The notes under the pieces are model-generated. The model was not told where the DNA came from and did not search any database. It saw nothing but the letters and a program-made list of their open reading frames with translations. Below, piece by piece: positions 8,405-16,781 of a stretch of DNA of 64,000 nt. Numbering within the stretch: the stretch's first letter is position 1; each line of letters starts with the position of its first letter. The position numbers and the translations under genes are program-made. Source of the DNA: Aurantiacibacter odishensis (GTDB taxonomy: Bacteria; Pseudomonadota; Alphaproteobacteria; Sphingomonadales; Sphingomonadaceae). The DNA is taken from NCBI RefSeq assembly GCF_003605195.1, contig NZ_QYOS01000024.1, forward strand, positions 217,501-281,500, given 5' to 3'.

Positions 8405-10023
8405 GTATCCTGCCACCCGATATGGACGAGGCCGGTTTCGCTGCCTTTCTCAGCGACCTGCGCGGCACGGTGGGCGGGGACTGGGTCTGGTCGTCCGACG
8501 CAGACATGTTCCCCTACCGCGATGCCTTCTCGCCGGTGTGGAACACCTCAGAAGAAATTCAGGCGAGCAGCGCAGTCGCCCCTGCCGACGTGGCGCAGGT
8601 GCAGCAGGTGGTGCGTATTGCGAAGCGCCACCGCGTACCGCTGCACCCGATCTCTACCGGCAAGAACTTCGGCTACGGCGGTGCCTCGCCCAATGTGCAG
8701 GGCAGCGCGGTGCTGGACCTGAAGCGGCTGGACCGCGTGATCGAGGTGAATGAAGAGCGCAACTACTGCCTCGTCGAGCCGGGCGTGTCCTATTTCGATC
8801 TCTACCGCCACATCCAGGAACGCGGTCTGAAAGTCATGATCGACTGCCCCGATCCCGGCTGGGGATCGCCCGTGGGCAACGCGCTGGACCGCGGCGTTGG
8901 TTACACCATGCCGCAGTTCCGCGACCATTTCGGCGCGCATTGCGGCATGGAAGTGGTGCTGCCCGATGGCGAACTGATGCGCACCGGCATGGGTGCGATG
9001 CCGGGCGCGGATAGCTGGCAGGAATACCCCTACGGGTTCGGGCCGGACCCGTCGGGCCTGTTCGCGCAGGGCAATTTCGGTGTCGTCACCAAGATGGGTT
9101 TCCGCCTGATGCCGCAGCCCGAATATTATCGCACCGGCCTGATCCGCGTGCCCCGGCGGCGCGACCTTGTGAAGCTGGTGAACCACGTGAATTACCTGTC
9201 GGACAGCGGCATGGTGAGCGAGGTGCGCTTTGCCAGTCCGCTAGCCGCACTGCTGGGCAATCCGGAATTCGCCGCGCTGGCAACGAAGATGGGCGGGCCA
9301 TCGGATGCGGAAATGGACGCCGCGGCTTCCACCGCAGGCCTGCATAGCTGGGCGATCGACCTGCAATTCCTCGGCCCGCGTGCGGCAACGGCGGCGCAAT
9401 GGGACTATGCCAGGGACCGTATCCTTTCCGACATTCCCGGTGCGGAAGCGCTCGACGGCGACCACTTCGCGCTACCAGCCACGGAGCGACAGCTGGAAAA
9501 CGACACCCAGCCCTATCCCACCGCCATACGCCGCAAGGGCGCGCTGGGCATTCCCTCGCTCGGCATCTGGGAGATCGTGCGGGACGATGGACACGTCGGC
9601 TTCTTCCCTGTCCTTCCGCGTGACGGGGAGGCGGTGTTCGAAATGCAGCGCGTGCTGGGCGATGCGCAGCGTCAATTCCCGCTACCGCCCTATTTCAGCG
9701 CCGTCACTGCGCCGCTGTTCTGGCATTCCAACACGTTCCAGATGGTCTTTGCACCCAGCATCAGGCGCGACGATCCGGAGCATAACGCGATGGTCCACCG
9801 CGCCATGAAGCACATGGTCGCGGTCGCGGCAGAGCACGGCTGGGGCGACTATCGCGCCGCGCCGATCTACCAGGACGATGTGGCGGCGACCTACAGTTTC
9901 AACGGCGGTTCGCTGCGCAAATTCCTGGAAGCGATGAAGGACGCGGTCGATCCCGACGGCATCATCGCGCCGGGCCGGGGCGGCGTATGGCCCGCCCGCT
10001 TCCGTGAAGGGGCGCGCGCATGA
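8401..10023 (+). CDS. VAO/PCMH-family FAD-dependent oxidoreductase (4-alkylphenol or eugenol hydroxylase type)
   Basis: The 540-residue flavoprotein resembles vanillyl-alcohol oxidase and p-cresol methylhydroxylase. The PCMH FAD-binding domain covers about residues 50-240 with STGKNFGYGGASPN and GNALDRGVGYTMP. The C-terminus carries DAVDPDGIIAPGRGGVWP, nearly as in VAO. DGHVGFFPV places His398 where VAO-type enzymes attach FAD through histidine. The Tyr used by p-cresol methylhydroxylase is not evident in the neighbouring SLGIWEIV segment. A cytochrome c gene overlaps its stop, so electrons probably go to cytochrome rather than oxygen. Likely chemistry is hydroxylation or dehydrogenation of a para-alkylphenol such as eugenol. 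No export signal is present. Confidence 0.8.
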   Translation: MSILPPDMDEAGFAAFLSDLRGTVGGDWVWSSDADMFPYRDAFSPVWNTSEEIQASSAVAPADVAQVQQVVRIAKRHRVPLHPISTGKNFGYGGASPNVQGSAVLDLKRLDRVIEVNEERNYCLVEPGVSYFDLYRHIQERGLKVMIDCPDPGWGSPVGNALDRGVGYTMPQFRDHFGAHCGMEVVLPDGELMRTGMGAMPGADSWQEYPYGFGPDPSGLFAQGNFGVVTKMGFRLMPQPEYYRTGLIRVPRRRDLVKLVNHVNYLSDSGMVSEVRFASPLAALLGNPEFAALATKMGGPSDAEMDAAASTAGLHSWAIDLQFLGPRAATAAQWDYARDRILSDIPGAEALDGDHFALPATERQLENDTQPYPTAIRRKGALGIPSLGIWEIVRDDGHVGFFPVLPRDGEAVFEMQRVLGDAQRQFPLPPYFSAVTAPLFWHSNTFQMVFAPSIRRDDPEHNAMVHRAMKHMVAVAAEHGWGDYRAAPIYQDDVAATYSFNGGSLRKFLEAMKDAVDPDGIIAPGRGGVWPARFREGARA

Positions 10024-10370
10024 GGCTTCTTTTTGCTTCGCTGGCGCTTTTGGGCGCTGTTTCCCTGTCGGTCGCCGCGCAGAATGAGGACGAACAGGTC
10101 ATCCACGGGCGGCAGGTGTTTGAGCGGCAATGCGCGCCGTGCCACGGTCGCGGGCCGGGAGACGACCGTTCTGCGATGCTGCCCGGCACCGCTGCGCTGG
10201 CGGCGAAATACGAGGGCCGCCTGCCCGCCGCGCTGGAGGACCGCACGGACCTTTCCGCCCCGGTCCTCACCCTGTTCGTGCGGCGCGGATCGGGCGCGAT
10301 GCCGTTCTTCCGGAAGGCTGAACTGAGCGACGCCGAAATCGAGGCGATCGCGGCCTACCTCGCCGACTGA
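10020..10370 (+). CDS. Class I c-type cytochrome, electron acceptor of the flavoprotein
   Basis: The 116-residue protein has a Sec signal peptide ending near AAQ (about residue 21). A single haem site CAPCH follows (Cys38, Cys41, His42), with a probable axial Met94 in GSGAMPFF. Size and motif spacing match the cytochrome subunit of p-cresol methylhydroxylase-type enzymes. ATGA overlap with the flavoprotein stop indicates coupled translation and a 1:1 partnership. It should act in the periplasm, passing electrons onward to the respiratory chain. Confidence 0.85.
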   Translation: MRLLFASLALLGAVSLSVAAQNEDEQVIHGRQVFERQCAPCHGRGPGDDRSAMLPGTAALAAKYEGRLPAALEDRTDLSAPVLTLFVRRGSGAMPFFRKAELSDAEIEAIAAYLAD

Positions 10371-10637
10371 GAGGCTTCTGTCCTACACTGGATGGCCGCG
10401 TCGATAACCCCGGCATGGCCAAATCCTGCGAAACACATCGGCTCAGCGGAAGGTTACACCTTGCACCGCAAAACTGCGCCTATATATCTGATAGGTCGCA
10501 CAAATCCGGAGATTCGGAGTTTTTCAAAAGCGCCGGTTCGGTGTTCCAGGTTCACCGCTGCAACATAACTGGCACAATTCACGTTCAAGAGGCTGAGGCG
10601 TCGCAAACGATAGGCTTCACCAGGGTTCGCAAACCGC

Positions 10638-11969
10638 ATGTCATTATCAAATCGTCGCCAGTTCCTCGGCCTGACCGGGACGGCTTTCGCTGGCCTTTAC
10701 CTCAACAGTTGCACGTCGCTGGGGCCAAGCGCTTCGTCCAGCCCCGCGCTGTCGGGCGCGGCCAGCCCGGTGGGGCCGCTGGTGCCTGATCCCGCAGGCA
10801 TGTTCGACTTGCCCGAAGGCTTCTCTTACCGCGTGATCTCGCGTCTCGGCGATGCCATGAGCGATGGCGGCACCGTGCCTGACAGGGCTGACGGCATGGG
10901 CTGTTTCGATCTCGGCAACGGCAAACTGGCGCTGGTGCGCAACCACGAGCTGAAGCCGGAGCACGAGGGCGGCGACATTCCGCCCGGCCCCGCTTTCGAC
11001 ACCGTCGCACGCTCGCTGCGCCCGCTGCCAGGCGGCACGACCACGCTGGTGCTCGATGCCGCCACGCTGGAGGTCGAGCGCGAGTATCGCAGCTTGGCGG
11101 GCACGATCCGCAACTGTGCGGGCGGCATCACGCCGTGGGGCAGCTGGCTGACCTGCGAGGAAAACACCGACCGCGCCGATGGCCGCATCAACCAGGATCA
11201 CGGCTGGGTATTCGAAGTGCCCGCCGACGCGCCGGGCCTCGTCGACCCCGTGCCGCTGAAAGCCATGGGCCGCTTCAACCACGAGGCGGTCTGCGTCGAT
11301 CCCGCCAGCGGCATCGTCTACCTCACTGAAGACCGCGACGATTCGCTGCTCTACCGCTTCCTTCCCACCTATCCCGGCCAGCTGGCGCGCGGCGGCACCT
11401 TGCAGGCGCTGGTGCTGGAGGGCATCGGGGACACGCGCAACTGGTCCGCCCGCAGCATTGCTGCAGGCGACACGGCGCGCGGCACGTGGATCACGCTGGA
11501 CGATGTCGAAGCGCCCAGGGACGACCTGCGCCAGCGCGGCGCGGCACAGGGGGCGGCGCTTTTCGCACGGGGCGAAGGCATCTGGATGGGCGAGGGCGAG
11601 CTGTTCTTCACCTGCACCAGCGGCGGCGCGGCGCGCGAGGGGCAGATCTTCCGCCTGCAGCCGGACATTCACAGCGCCGATGTGCTGGAACTGTTCTACG
11701 AAAGCCCGCACGAAAGCGAATACAGCTACGGCGACAACCTGACCGTGGCCCCGTTCGGGCACCTCGTGGTGTGCGAAGACAGCTACGACGACGTGGTGCA
11801 GAACCACCTGCGCGGCATCACGCCGGAGGGGGCGGCCTATCCGCTGGCCCTGCTGCGGCGGCAGACCGAACTGGCGGGCGCATGTTTCTCTCCCGATGGG
11901 CGCACGCTGTTCGTCAACGCCTACAGCCCGACGATGACACTGGTGATTACGGGGCCGTGGCCGGCGTGA
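10638..11969 (+). CDS. PhoX-like (DUF839) Tat-exported lipoprotein, possible phosphatase
   Basis: The 443-residue protein starts with NRRQFLGLTG, a twin-arginine motif, followed by a lipobox-like YLNSC (Cys25). The mature part shows the DUF839/PhoX propeller pattern: MGCFDLGNGKLALVRNHEL, RNCAGGITPWGSWLTCEE, RFNHEAVCVD and a late CEDSYDDVVQNH. PhoX enzymes are Fe/Ca alkaline phosphatases, but many DUF839 proteins are untested, so phosphatase activity is inferred. No pho-box-like repeat was found in the 267-base gap upstream (10371-10637), which otherwise holds nothing I recognise. It is not obviously operonic with either neighbour. Confidence 0.75.
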   Translation: MSLSNRRQFLGLTGTAFAGLYLNSCTSLGPSASSSPALSGAASPVGPLVPDPAGMFDLPEGFSYRVISRLGDAMSDGGTVPDRADGMGCFDLGNGKLALVRNHELKPEHEGGDIPPGPAFDTVARSLRPLPGGTTTLVLDAATLEVEREYRSLAGTIRNCAGGITPWGSWLTCEENTDRADGRINQDHGWVFEVPADAPGLVDPVPLKAMGRFNHEAVCVDPASGIVYLTEDRDDSLLYRFLPTYPGQLARGGTLQALVLEGIGDTRNWSARSIAAGDTARGTWITLDDVEAPRDDLRQRGAAQGAALFARGEGIWMGEGELFFTCTSGGAAREGQIFRLQPDIHSADVLELFYESPHESEYSYGDNLTVAPFGHLVVCEDSYDDVVQNHLRGITPEGAAYPLALLRRQTELAGACFSPDGRTLFVNAYSPTMTLVITGPWPA

Positions 11970-11982
11970 TAGGGTGCGGCGC

Positions 11983-12447
11983 ATGAATGAAGCGCCCGCA
12001 ATCCTCTTCGTCTGTCTCGGCAACATCTGCCGTTCGCCCCTCGCCGAAGGTGCCTTGCGCACTGCCGCGCGGGAAGCCGGGCTGGCGCTGGAGATCGACA
12101 GTGCGGGCACGGGTGACTGGCACGTTGGCAACCCGCCCGACCCGCGGGCAATAGAGGTGGCACGCGAACAGGGCGTCGACATCACGACCCTGCGCGCGCG
12201 ACAGGTCGCCTACGACGACTTCACCCGTTTCACGCACATCTTCGCGTTGGACGCCGACAACCTGCGCGACCTGCGCCAACTCGCTCCCGGCGAAACCACC
12301 GCCGAGATCGCCTTGCTGCTGGACTTGGTGCCTGGGCGCGAGGGGCAGGCCGTGGCCGACCCATACCACGGTGGTGCGGAAGGCTTCGCGCAGACGTGGG
12401 CCGATGTGAACGCGGCGGCCCAGGCACTGGTCGCCCGCTTCTCGTGA
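11983..12447 (+). CDS. Low-molecular-weight protein-tyrosine-phosphatase family protein
   Basis: The 154-residue protein carries the P-loop CLGNICRS (Cys11, Arg17) at the N-terminus and the general-acid Asp in DPYHG near residue 127. These are the complete LMW-PTP catalytic set. ATG at 11983 has AGGG nine bases upstream; an in-frame GTG at 11974 is the alternative. Its stop overlaps the GTG of the fructosamine-kinase gene (GTGA, 12444-12447). In this family some members dephosphorylate ribulosamine 5-phosphates, so the pair may serve protein deglycation rather than tyrosine signalling. Confidence 0.85.
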   Translation: MNEAPAILFVCLGNICRSPLAEGALRTAAREAGLALEIDSAGTGDWHVGNPPDPRAIEVAREQGVDITTLRARQVAYDDFTRFTHIFALDADNLRDLRQLAPGETTAEIALLLDLVPGREGQAVADPYHGGAEGFAQTWADVNAAAQALVARFS

Positions 12448-13253
12448 GCCCTGCCCAAGCGAGCCTTGCCCGCGCCATCGAGGCGGCAATGGGCGCGGCG
12501 GTCCTCGACACGAGACAACTGCCCGGCGGAGACTTGGGCGGCGCTTCACTGGTCACGCTGGCGGACGGCCGGGCGGTGGTGGCGAAGAGCGGACACCTCG
12601 TCGCCCGCGAAGGCGCGATGCTGCGCGCGATCGCCGCAAGCGGAGCGCCCGCGCCCGAGGTGCTGCACTGCGACGGCGACCTGCTGGTGATGGAACACGT
12701 CGAAGCCGATGGCCGCGCGGGGTGGGAGAGCATGGCCGAGGCGCTGCGCCTGCTGCACGCGCCGCAGGAGCGCGCCTACGGCTGGGACGTGGACTACGCC
12801 TTCGGCAGCGTCACGATTTCGAACGACCCGCTGCACAACTGGCCGCGCTTCTGGGCCGAGCGGCGCATGCTGCCGTTCTGCCAGCATGTCGATGCGGCTC
12901 TTGCGTCTCGGCTGGAAACGGTCGCGGCGCAATTGCCGGACCTGCTGCCCGCCAATCCGTCACCGGCCCTGCTGCACGGGGACTTGTGGAGCGGCAATGT
13001 CCTCTTCCACCAAGGCCGTCTCGCGGCCCTGATCGACCCTGCCTGCCACTACGGCGACCGCGAAGTGGACTTCGCCATGCTGCAGGTGTTCGGCAGCCCG
13101 CCCGAAGCGTTCTTCGCTGACAGCGATCTCGCGCCCGGCTGGCGCGAGCGGGTGCCTGCGTACCAGCTGTGGCCGATGCTGGTTCACCTTCGCCTTTTCG
13201 GCAGCAGCTATCGCGGAAGGGTGGAGAGCCTGCTGGACGCTTGCGGCGCGTAA
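12444..13253 (+). CDS. Fructosamine/ketosamine-3-kinase family protein
   Basis: The 269-residue protein has the FN3K hallmarks: a kinase-like fold with GGDLGGASLVTLADGRAVVA near the N-terminus, the catalytic HGDLWSGNVLF around residues 175-185, and IDPACHYGDREVDFAMLQ shortly after. Family members phosphorylate ketosamines on glycated proteins at O3, which destabilises the adduct. Start is GTG at 12444, inside the stop of the phosphatase gene. Coupling to an LMW phosphatase suggests deglycation of ribose 5-phosphate or erythrose 4-phosphate adducts. The physiological substrate is inferred. Confidence 0.82.
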   Translation: MSPAQASLARAIEAAMGAAVLDTRQLPGGDLGGASLVTLADGRAVVAKSGHLVAREGAMLRAIAASGAPAPEVLHCDGDLLVMEHVEADGRAGWESMAEALRLLHAPQERAYGWDVDYAFGSVTISNDPLHNWPRFWAERRMLPFCQHVDAALASRLETVAAQLPDLLPANPSPALLHGDLWSGNVLFHQGRLAALIDPACHYGDREVDFAMLQVFGSPPEAFFADSDLAPGWRERVPAYQLWPMLVHLRLFGSSYRGRVESLLDACGA

Positions 13254-13257
13254 CGCC

Positions 13258-14313
13258 TCACGCGGACGGGAAAGGCGTCCATTCCTCGGCTTCGGGCAGG
13301 GGAGCGAAGATTGCGCCCAGCATATCCTCGGTCACGCCCTCTGGCTCGGCGGGATCCCACTTGGGCGCGTTGTCCTTGTCCACCAGCACAGCGCGCACGC
13401 CTTCGGCGAAATCGGGCCGCATGATCATACGGCTGGCCACGCGGTACTCCATCGCCATGTTGGCGGCAAAGTTCCTGCAGTCGGCGTTCTCCTCGAACTG
13501 CCGCAGGGCCACCTTGCTGGTTGTCGGGCACTTTGACTGGACGGCAACCAATTCCTTCGCGGCCCAGTCGCTGTCATCCGCTTCGAGCGCGGCGATGATG
13601 CCTTCCAGCGTTTCGGGAGCGAAGAGCCGGTCGATCTTGCGGTGGTTGCGCTCCAGCCTTGCTTCCGGCGCATCGCTGGCAAATTCATCGAGGATCGCTT
13701 CCACGTTCCCCGGCTCGGCGATCAGGCGCGCTTTCACTTCGGCCAGCTTCGCGCTCTCGATGTAATGCGTGGCAAGGCCTGCCCACAGGCACTCCGCCCC
13801 GTCCAGCCGCGCACCCGTGAGAGCCAGGAACTTGCCCACCTGGCCACGCAGGCGGGGCAGGTAATGGCCGGCGCCCACGTCGGGGAACAGGCCGATGGAG
13901 CCTTCGGGCATAGCGAACTTGGTATTCTCGGTCGCCACGCGGTATTTGGCCGGCTGGCTGATGCCCACACCGCCGCCCATGGTCACGCCGTCCATGAAAG
14001 CGACAACCGGCTTGGGGTAGGTGAACAGCAGATGGTTCAGCCGATACTCGGTGTGAAAGAACTGACGCCCGCGCACGCCGTCATCCTCGGTGGCGGAGTT
14101 GCGCAGCAAAGCCACGTCACCGCCGGAGCAGAAACCGCGGCCCTCTGCGTGGTCGAGAAGGACCAGCTCGACGGCCTCGTCCTCTCGCCAGCCGAGCAGG
14201 GCCAGGCCCATCGCCTCGCACATTTCCAGCGTCAGCGCATGGATCGCCTTGGGGCGATTGAGCGAGATGTGCGCCACATTGCCATGCGTGTGCAGGTTGA
14301 GAAGATCGGTCAT
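13258..14313 (-). CDS. 3-hydroxyisobutyryl-CoA hydrolase (enoyl-CoA hydratase/isomerase family)
   Basis: The 351-residue crotonase-fold protein has GRGFCSGGDVALL (oxyanion hole), GVTMGGGVGIS and MPEGSIGLFPDVGAGHYL, the pattern of HIBCH-type hydrolases rather than simple hydratases. A C-terminal extension with FAEGVRAVLVDKD is also characteristic. It lies 7 bases after the acyl-CoA dehydrogenase stop on the same strand. Together they cover isobutyryl-CoA oxidation and release of 3-hydroxyisobutyrate in valine breakdown. The intermediate enoyl-CoA hydratase and the following dehydrogenase are not in the window. Confidence 0.85.
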   Translation of the reverse strand: MTDLLNLHTHGNVAHISLNRPKAIHALTLEMCEAMGLALLGWREDEAVELVLLDHAEGRGFCSGGDVALLRNSATEDDGVRGRQFFHTEYRLNHLLFTYPKPVVAFMDGVTMGGGVGISQPAKYRVATENTKFAMPEGSIGLFPDVGAGHYLPRLRGQVGKFLALTGARLDGAECLWAGLATHYIESAKLAEVKARLIAEPGNVEAILDEFASDAPEARLERNHRKIDRLFAPETLEGIIAALEADDSDWAAKELVAVQSKCPTTSKVALRQFEENADCRNFAANMAMEYRVASRMIMRPDFAEGVRAVLVDKDNAPKWDPAEPEGVTEDMLGAIFAPLPEAEEWTPFPSA

Positions 14314-14320
14314 AGAGTCC

Positions 14321-15466
14321 TTAGTCTTTGAGCAGGTCGCGGCCGACGATCATGCGCATCACCTGGTTCGTTCCTTCCAGGATCGAATGCACGCGCAGGT
14401 CGCGCCAGAAACGTTCGATGGGATAATCCTTCAGGTAGCCGTAGCCGCCGAACAGTTGCAGCGCGCTGTTCACGACATTGCTACCGCTGTCCGTCGCAAG
14501 GCGCTTGGCCATCGCCGAAAAGCGTGTCTTGTCCGGCGCGCCGTCGGTCACCTTGGCCGCGGCGAGGTATAGGAGGGCGCGGGCGGCTTCCAGCTCTGTC
14601 GCCATGTCGGCCAGCATGAACTGGGTGTTCTGGAAATCGGCGATCGACTGGCCGAACTGGTTGCGATCCTTGGTGTAGGCGATCGCTTCGTCGAGGCATC
14701 GCTGCGCGCCGCCCAGCGAGCAGGCGCCGATGTTCAGCCGCCCGCCGTCGAGGCCCGCCATGGCGAACTTGAAGCCATCGCCTTCCTCGCCCACGCGGTT
14801 CGCCACTGGCACGCGCGCATCCTCGAAGATGACCTGTGCTGTCGGGCTGGCATTCCAGCCCAGCTTCTTTTCAGGCGCCCCGAAGCTGACGCCGGGCGTA
14901 TCCTTGTCCACTACGACGCACGAGATACCGCGCGTCTTGTGTTCCCCGGTGCGCACCATCACGACGTAGACATCGTTCACGCCGCCGCCGGAGATGAACT
15001 GCTTGGTGCCGTTCAGCACATAGTGATCGCCGTCCAGCTTCGCCGTGGTCTTCAGGGCCGCCGCGTCGGATCCGCTGGACGGTTCCGTCAGTGCGTAGCT
15101 GGCGAGCTTTTCCATCGAGACAAGATCGGGGAGATAGCGGTTTTTCAGGTCTTCCGAACCATAGGTGTCGATCATCCACGCCGCCATGTTGTGGATGGAG
15201 ATGAAGGCGCTGGTGGTGGGGCAGCCATAGGCCATGGCTTCCATGATCAGCGCGGCTTCGAGCCGACCGAGGGCGATGCCGCCCGATTCTTCGGAAACGT
15301 AGATAGCGCCGAACCCGAGTTCGCCGGTCTGCTTGATCACGTCGACCGGGAAGTGGTGTTTTTCGTCCCACTCGCCCGCTTGAGGCGTGATGTTATCCGC
15401 CGTGAAACGCTGTGCCATTTCCTGGATGGCGCGCTGGTCTTCGGTAAGCTGGAACTGTCCGGTCAT
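14321..15466 (-). CDS. Acyl-CoA dehydrogenase, probably isobutyryl-CoA dehydrogenase
   Basis: The 381-residue flavoenzyme shows the standard ACAD sequence order: SYALTEPSSGSDAAAL and KQFISGGGVNDVY for FAD/substrate binding, then IADFQNTQFMLADMATELEA, and a C-terminal HSILEGTNQVM with catalytic base Glu364. ATG at 15466 has GGAG upstream; the longer in-frame extension is unrelated to the family. It is followed directly by the HIBYL-CoA hydrolase gene, which points to the branched-chain (valine) substrate. Other short-chain acyl-CoAs remain possible. Confidence 0.85.
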   Translation of the reverse strand: MTGQFQLTEDQRAIQEMAQRFTADNITPQAGEWDEKHHFPVDVIKQTGELGFGAIYVSEESGGIALGRLEAALIMEAMAYGCPTTSAFISIHNMAAWMIDTYGSEDLKNRYLPDLVSMEKLASYALTEPSSGSDAAALKTTAKLDGDHYVLNGTKQFISGGGVNDVYVVMVRTGEHKTRGISCVVVDKDTPGVSFGAPEKKLGWNASPTAQVIFEDARVPVANRVGEEGDGFKFAMAGLDGGRLNIGACSLGGAQRCLDEAIAYTKDRNQFGQSIADFQNTQFMLADMATELEAARALLYLAAAKVTDGAPDKTRFSAMAKRLATDSGSNVVNSALQLFGGYGYLKDYPIERFWRDLRVHSILEGTNQVMRMIVGRDLLKD

Positions 15467-15566
15467 GCGTATCTCCTGCACGGATGATGTGCTGGCGCGC
15501 CATGTCAAAAGGCGCGTTGCGGGGCAACCGGTATCTCGTGAAACTTTTCGCCTCTTTCTTCGCGGC

Positions 15567-15926
15567 TTATTCCTCGAAACTTTCCGGTGCCATGGTTTCG
15601 GGCGCGAATCCGCCTGAATTGTCGGGTGTCGGGTCGAAACCCGCTGCGTCGTCAATCGGGTCGGCGGAGAAGCCCTGAGCGGTGTCGATGAGGGCTTCTG
15701 GCGGCACGTCGATGGCCGCACCCTGGTCTAAGTCGTCGGCGCTTTGATCCCCGTCGCTGTCGCGCGAGACAGTCGGTCCGCTCGCCTCCGGCGCAGCCTG
15801 ACGGACGGTGATATCGCCTCCTTCACGCTCCATGCCCTGAACCGCTGCCTGGCGGCTTTCCAGATCGTCACCGCACCCGGCCAGCAGGGCGATGGCGCAA
15901 AGGCCCGCTGCGGCGCGGGCGATCAT
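15567..15926 (-). CDS. Small acidic lipoprotein, function unknown
   Basis: This 119-residue protein begins with a lipoprotein signal and lipobox LLAGC (Cys at about residue 17). The mature chain is short, strongly acidic and low in complexity (many Asp, Ala, Pro, Gly), with no recognised domain. The chosen ATG at 15926 overlaps the stop of the RidA gene (ATGA), and a longer in-frame start would destroy the signal sequence. It is probably the last gene of a three-gene leftward set with the I78-type lipoprotein and RidA. Confidence 0.6.
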   Translation of the reverse strand: MIARAAAGLCAIALLAGCGDDLESRQAAVQGMEREGGDITVRQAAPEASGPTVSRDSDGDQSADDLDQGAAIDVPPEALIDTAQGFSADPIDDAAGFDPTPDNSGGFAPETMAPESFEE

Positions 15927-16342
15927 TGCAGGCTTCCGATCACGGCTTCGGCTTCGATCTCGCATTTCCATTCCGGGTTATAGAGCGCGTTGATACCCAC
16001 GAGCGTTCCCGTCGGCCGTGCGTGACCCACCGCGCGGGTGAAGGCGGCGGTCACGGCATCAGCATCGTTCATATCGGTTACGAACATGCGAACGCGCACG
16101 ACATCGCCCGCGTGGCCGCCCAATTGGCCGATGTAATCAAGAATCTGCTCGAAGCACCGGTCCGCCTGCCGCCCGGCATCGGGGCTGACGCTGCCGTCTT
16201 CCTCCACCCCCACGTTGCCGGAAACGATGATCCGGTCGCCCACGCGGATGGCGCGGGTGAACCCGGCCGCTTCCTCGAACGGACCGAGCGGGGGGATACG
16301 CTGGCGGCCGTCGTCGGGTCCGTTAGAACCGGGTTCAGCCAC
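15923..16342 (-). CDS. RidA/YjgF family enamine-imine deaminase-like protein
   Basis: The 139-residue protein has the RidA fold pattern: VGDRIIVSGNVG, QADRCFEQILDYIGQLGG, a conserved Arg within VVRVRMFVTDM, and the closing GINALYNPEWKCEIEAEAVI. Family members hydrolyse reactive enamines and imines, although many paralogues differ in activity. Translation starts at GTG (16342), overlapping the upstream lipoprotein gene by eight bases, and the stop overlaps the next ATG. Tight packing suggests one transcript. Confidence 0.8.
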   Translation of the reverse strand: MAEPGSNGPDDGRQRIPPLGPFEEAAGFTRAIRVGDRIIVSGNVGVEEDGSVSPDAGRQADRCFEQILDYIGQLGGHAGDVVRVRMFVTDMNDADAVTAAFTRAVGHARPTGTLVGINALYNPEWKCEIEAEAVIGSLQ

Positions 16343-16646
16343 AGGTGATCCTCTCGATCCGCAGATCGTCGTCGTAATAGACCGTCAGGCGATCCGAACG
16401 GTAATCCATGGTGAGAGCAGCGCGCGGCGGTGCCCAGCGAAGGGTGCGCGCGCCCGTCAATTCCAGCAGTCGTGCGCCCACCTCGCTGCTGGCCATGGTG
16501 CCGATCAGGCCCTGCGCGGCATCGGCATCGCACGCCTGCGCTGCCGGATCGATCACCCGGGGATCGCCGTCGTCATCGAAAGGCGGAGGCGTTGTTGCGC
16601 AGGCGGAGAGCGTCAGCGCGGCGAGCGGGAGGATGGTCTTGATCAT
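16335..16646 (-). CDS. I78-family peptidase-inhibitor-like lipoprotein
   Basis: The 103-residue protein has a lipoprotein signal with LSAC near residue 16. The mature segment CDADAAQGLIGTMASSEVGA and the ending DRLTVYYDDDLRIERITCG match the Inhibitor_I78 pattern, with a Cys at each end that could form a disulfide. These proteins inhibit serine peptidases of the elastase type in the few cases tested. It is the first gene of a leftward group with RidA, divergent from the dioxygenase gene. Confidence 0.75.
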   Translation of the reverse strand: MIKTILPLAALTLSACATTPPPFDDDGDPRVIDPAAQACDADAAQGLIGTMASSEVGARLLELTGARTLRWAPPRAALTMDYRSDRLTVYYDDDLRIERITCG

Positions 16647-16781
16647 GGCCCCATCCTAGCGTGAAGGCCATTGCTGCGCCAGAACCCTGTCCAGATCGGG
16701 CATAGTCAATTTGTCCGAAAGCCGTTATGGTGTGCTCACGAAATTGAACTGGCCGGAACGAGCCAAGTGGAGAGCGAGATA

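Noticed and set aside
10371-10637. Search for a small gene or pho box between the cytochrome and PhoX-like genes
   Set aside because: No ORF with start, ribosome-binding site and convincing composition, and no repeated pho-box-like motif was seen.
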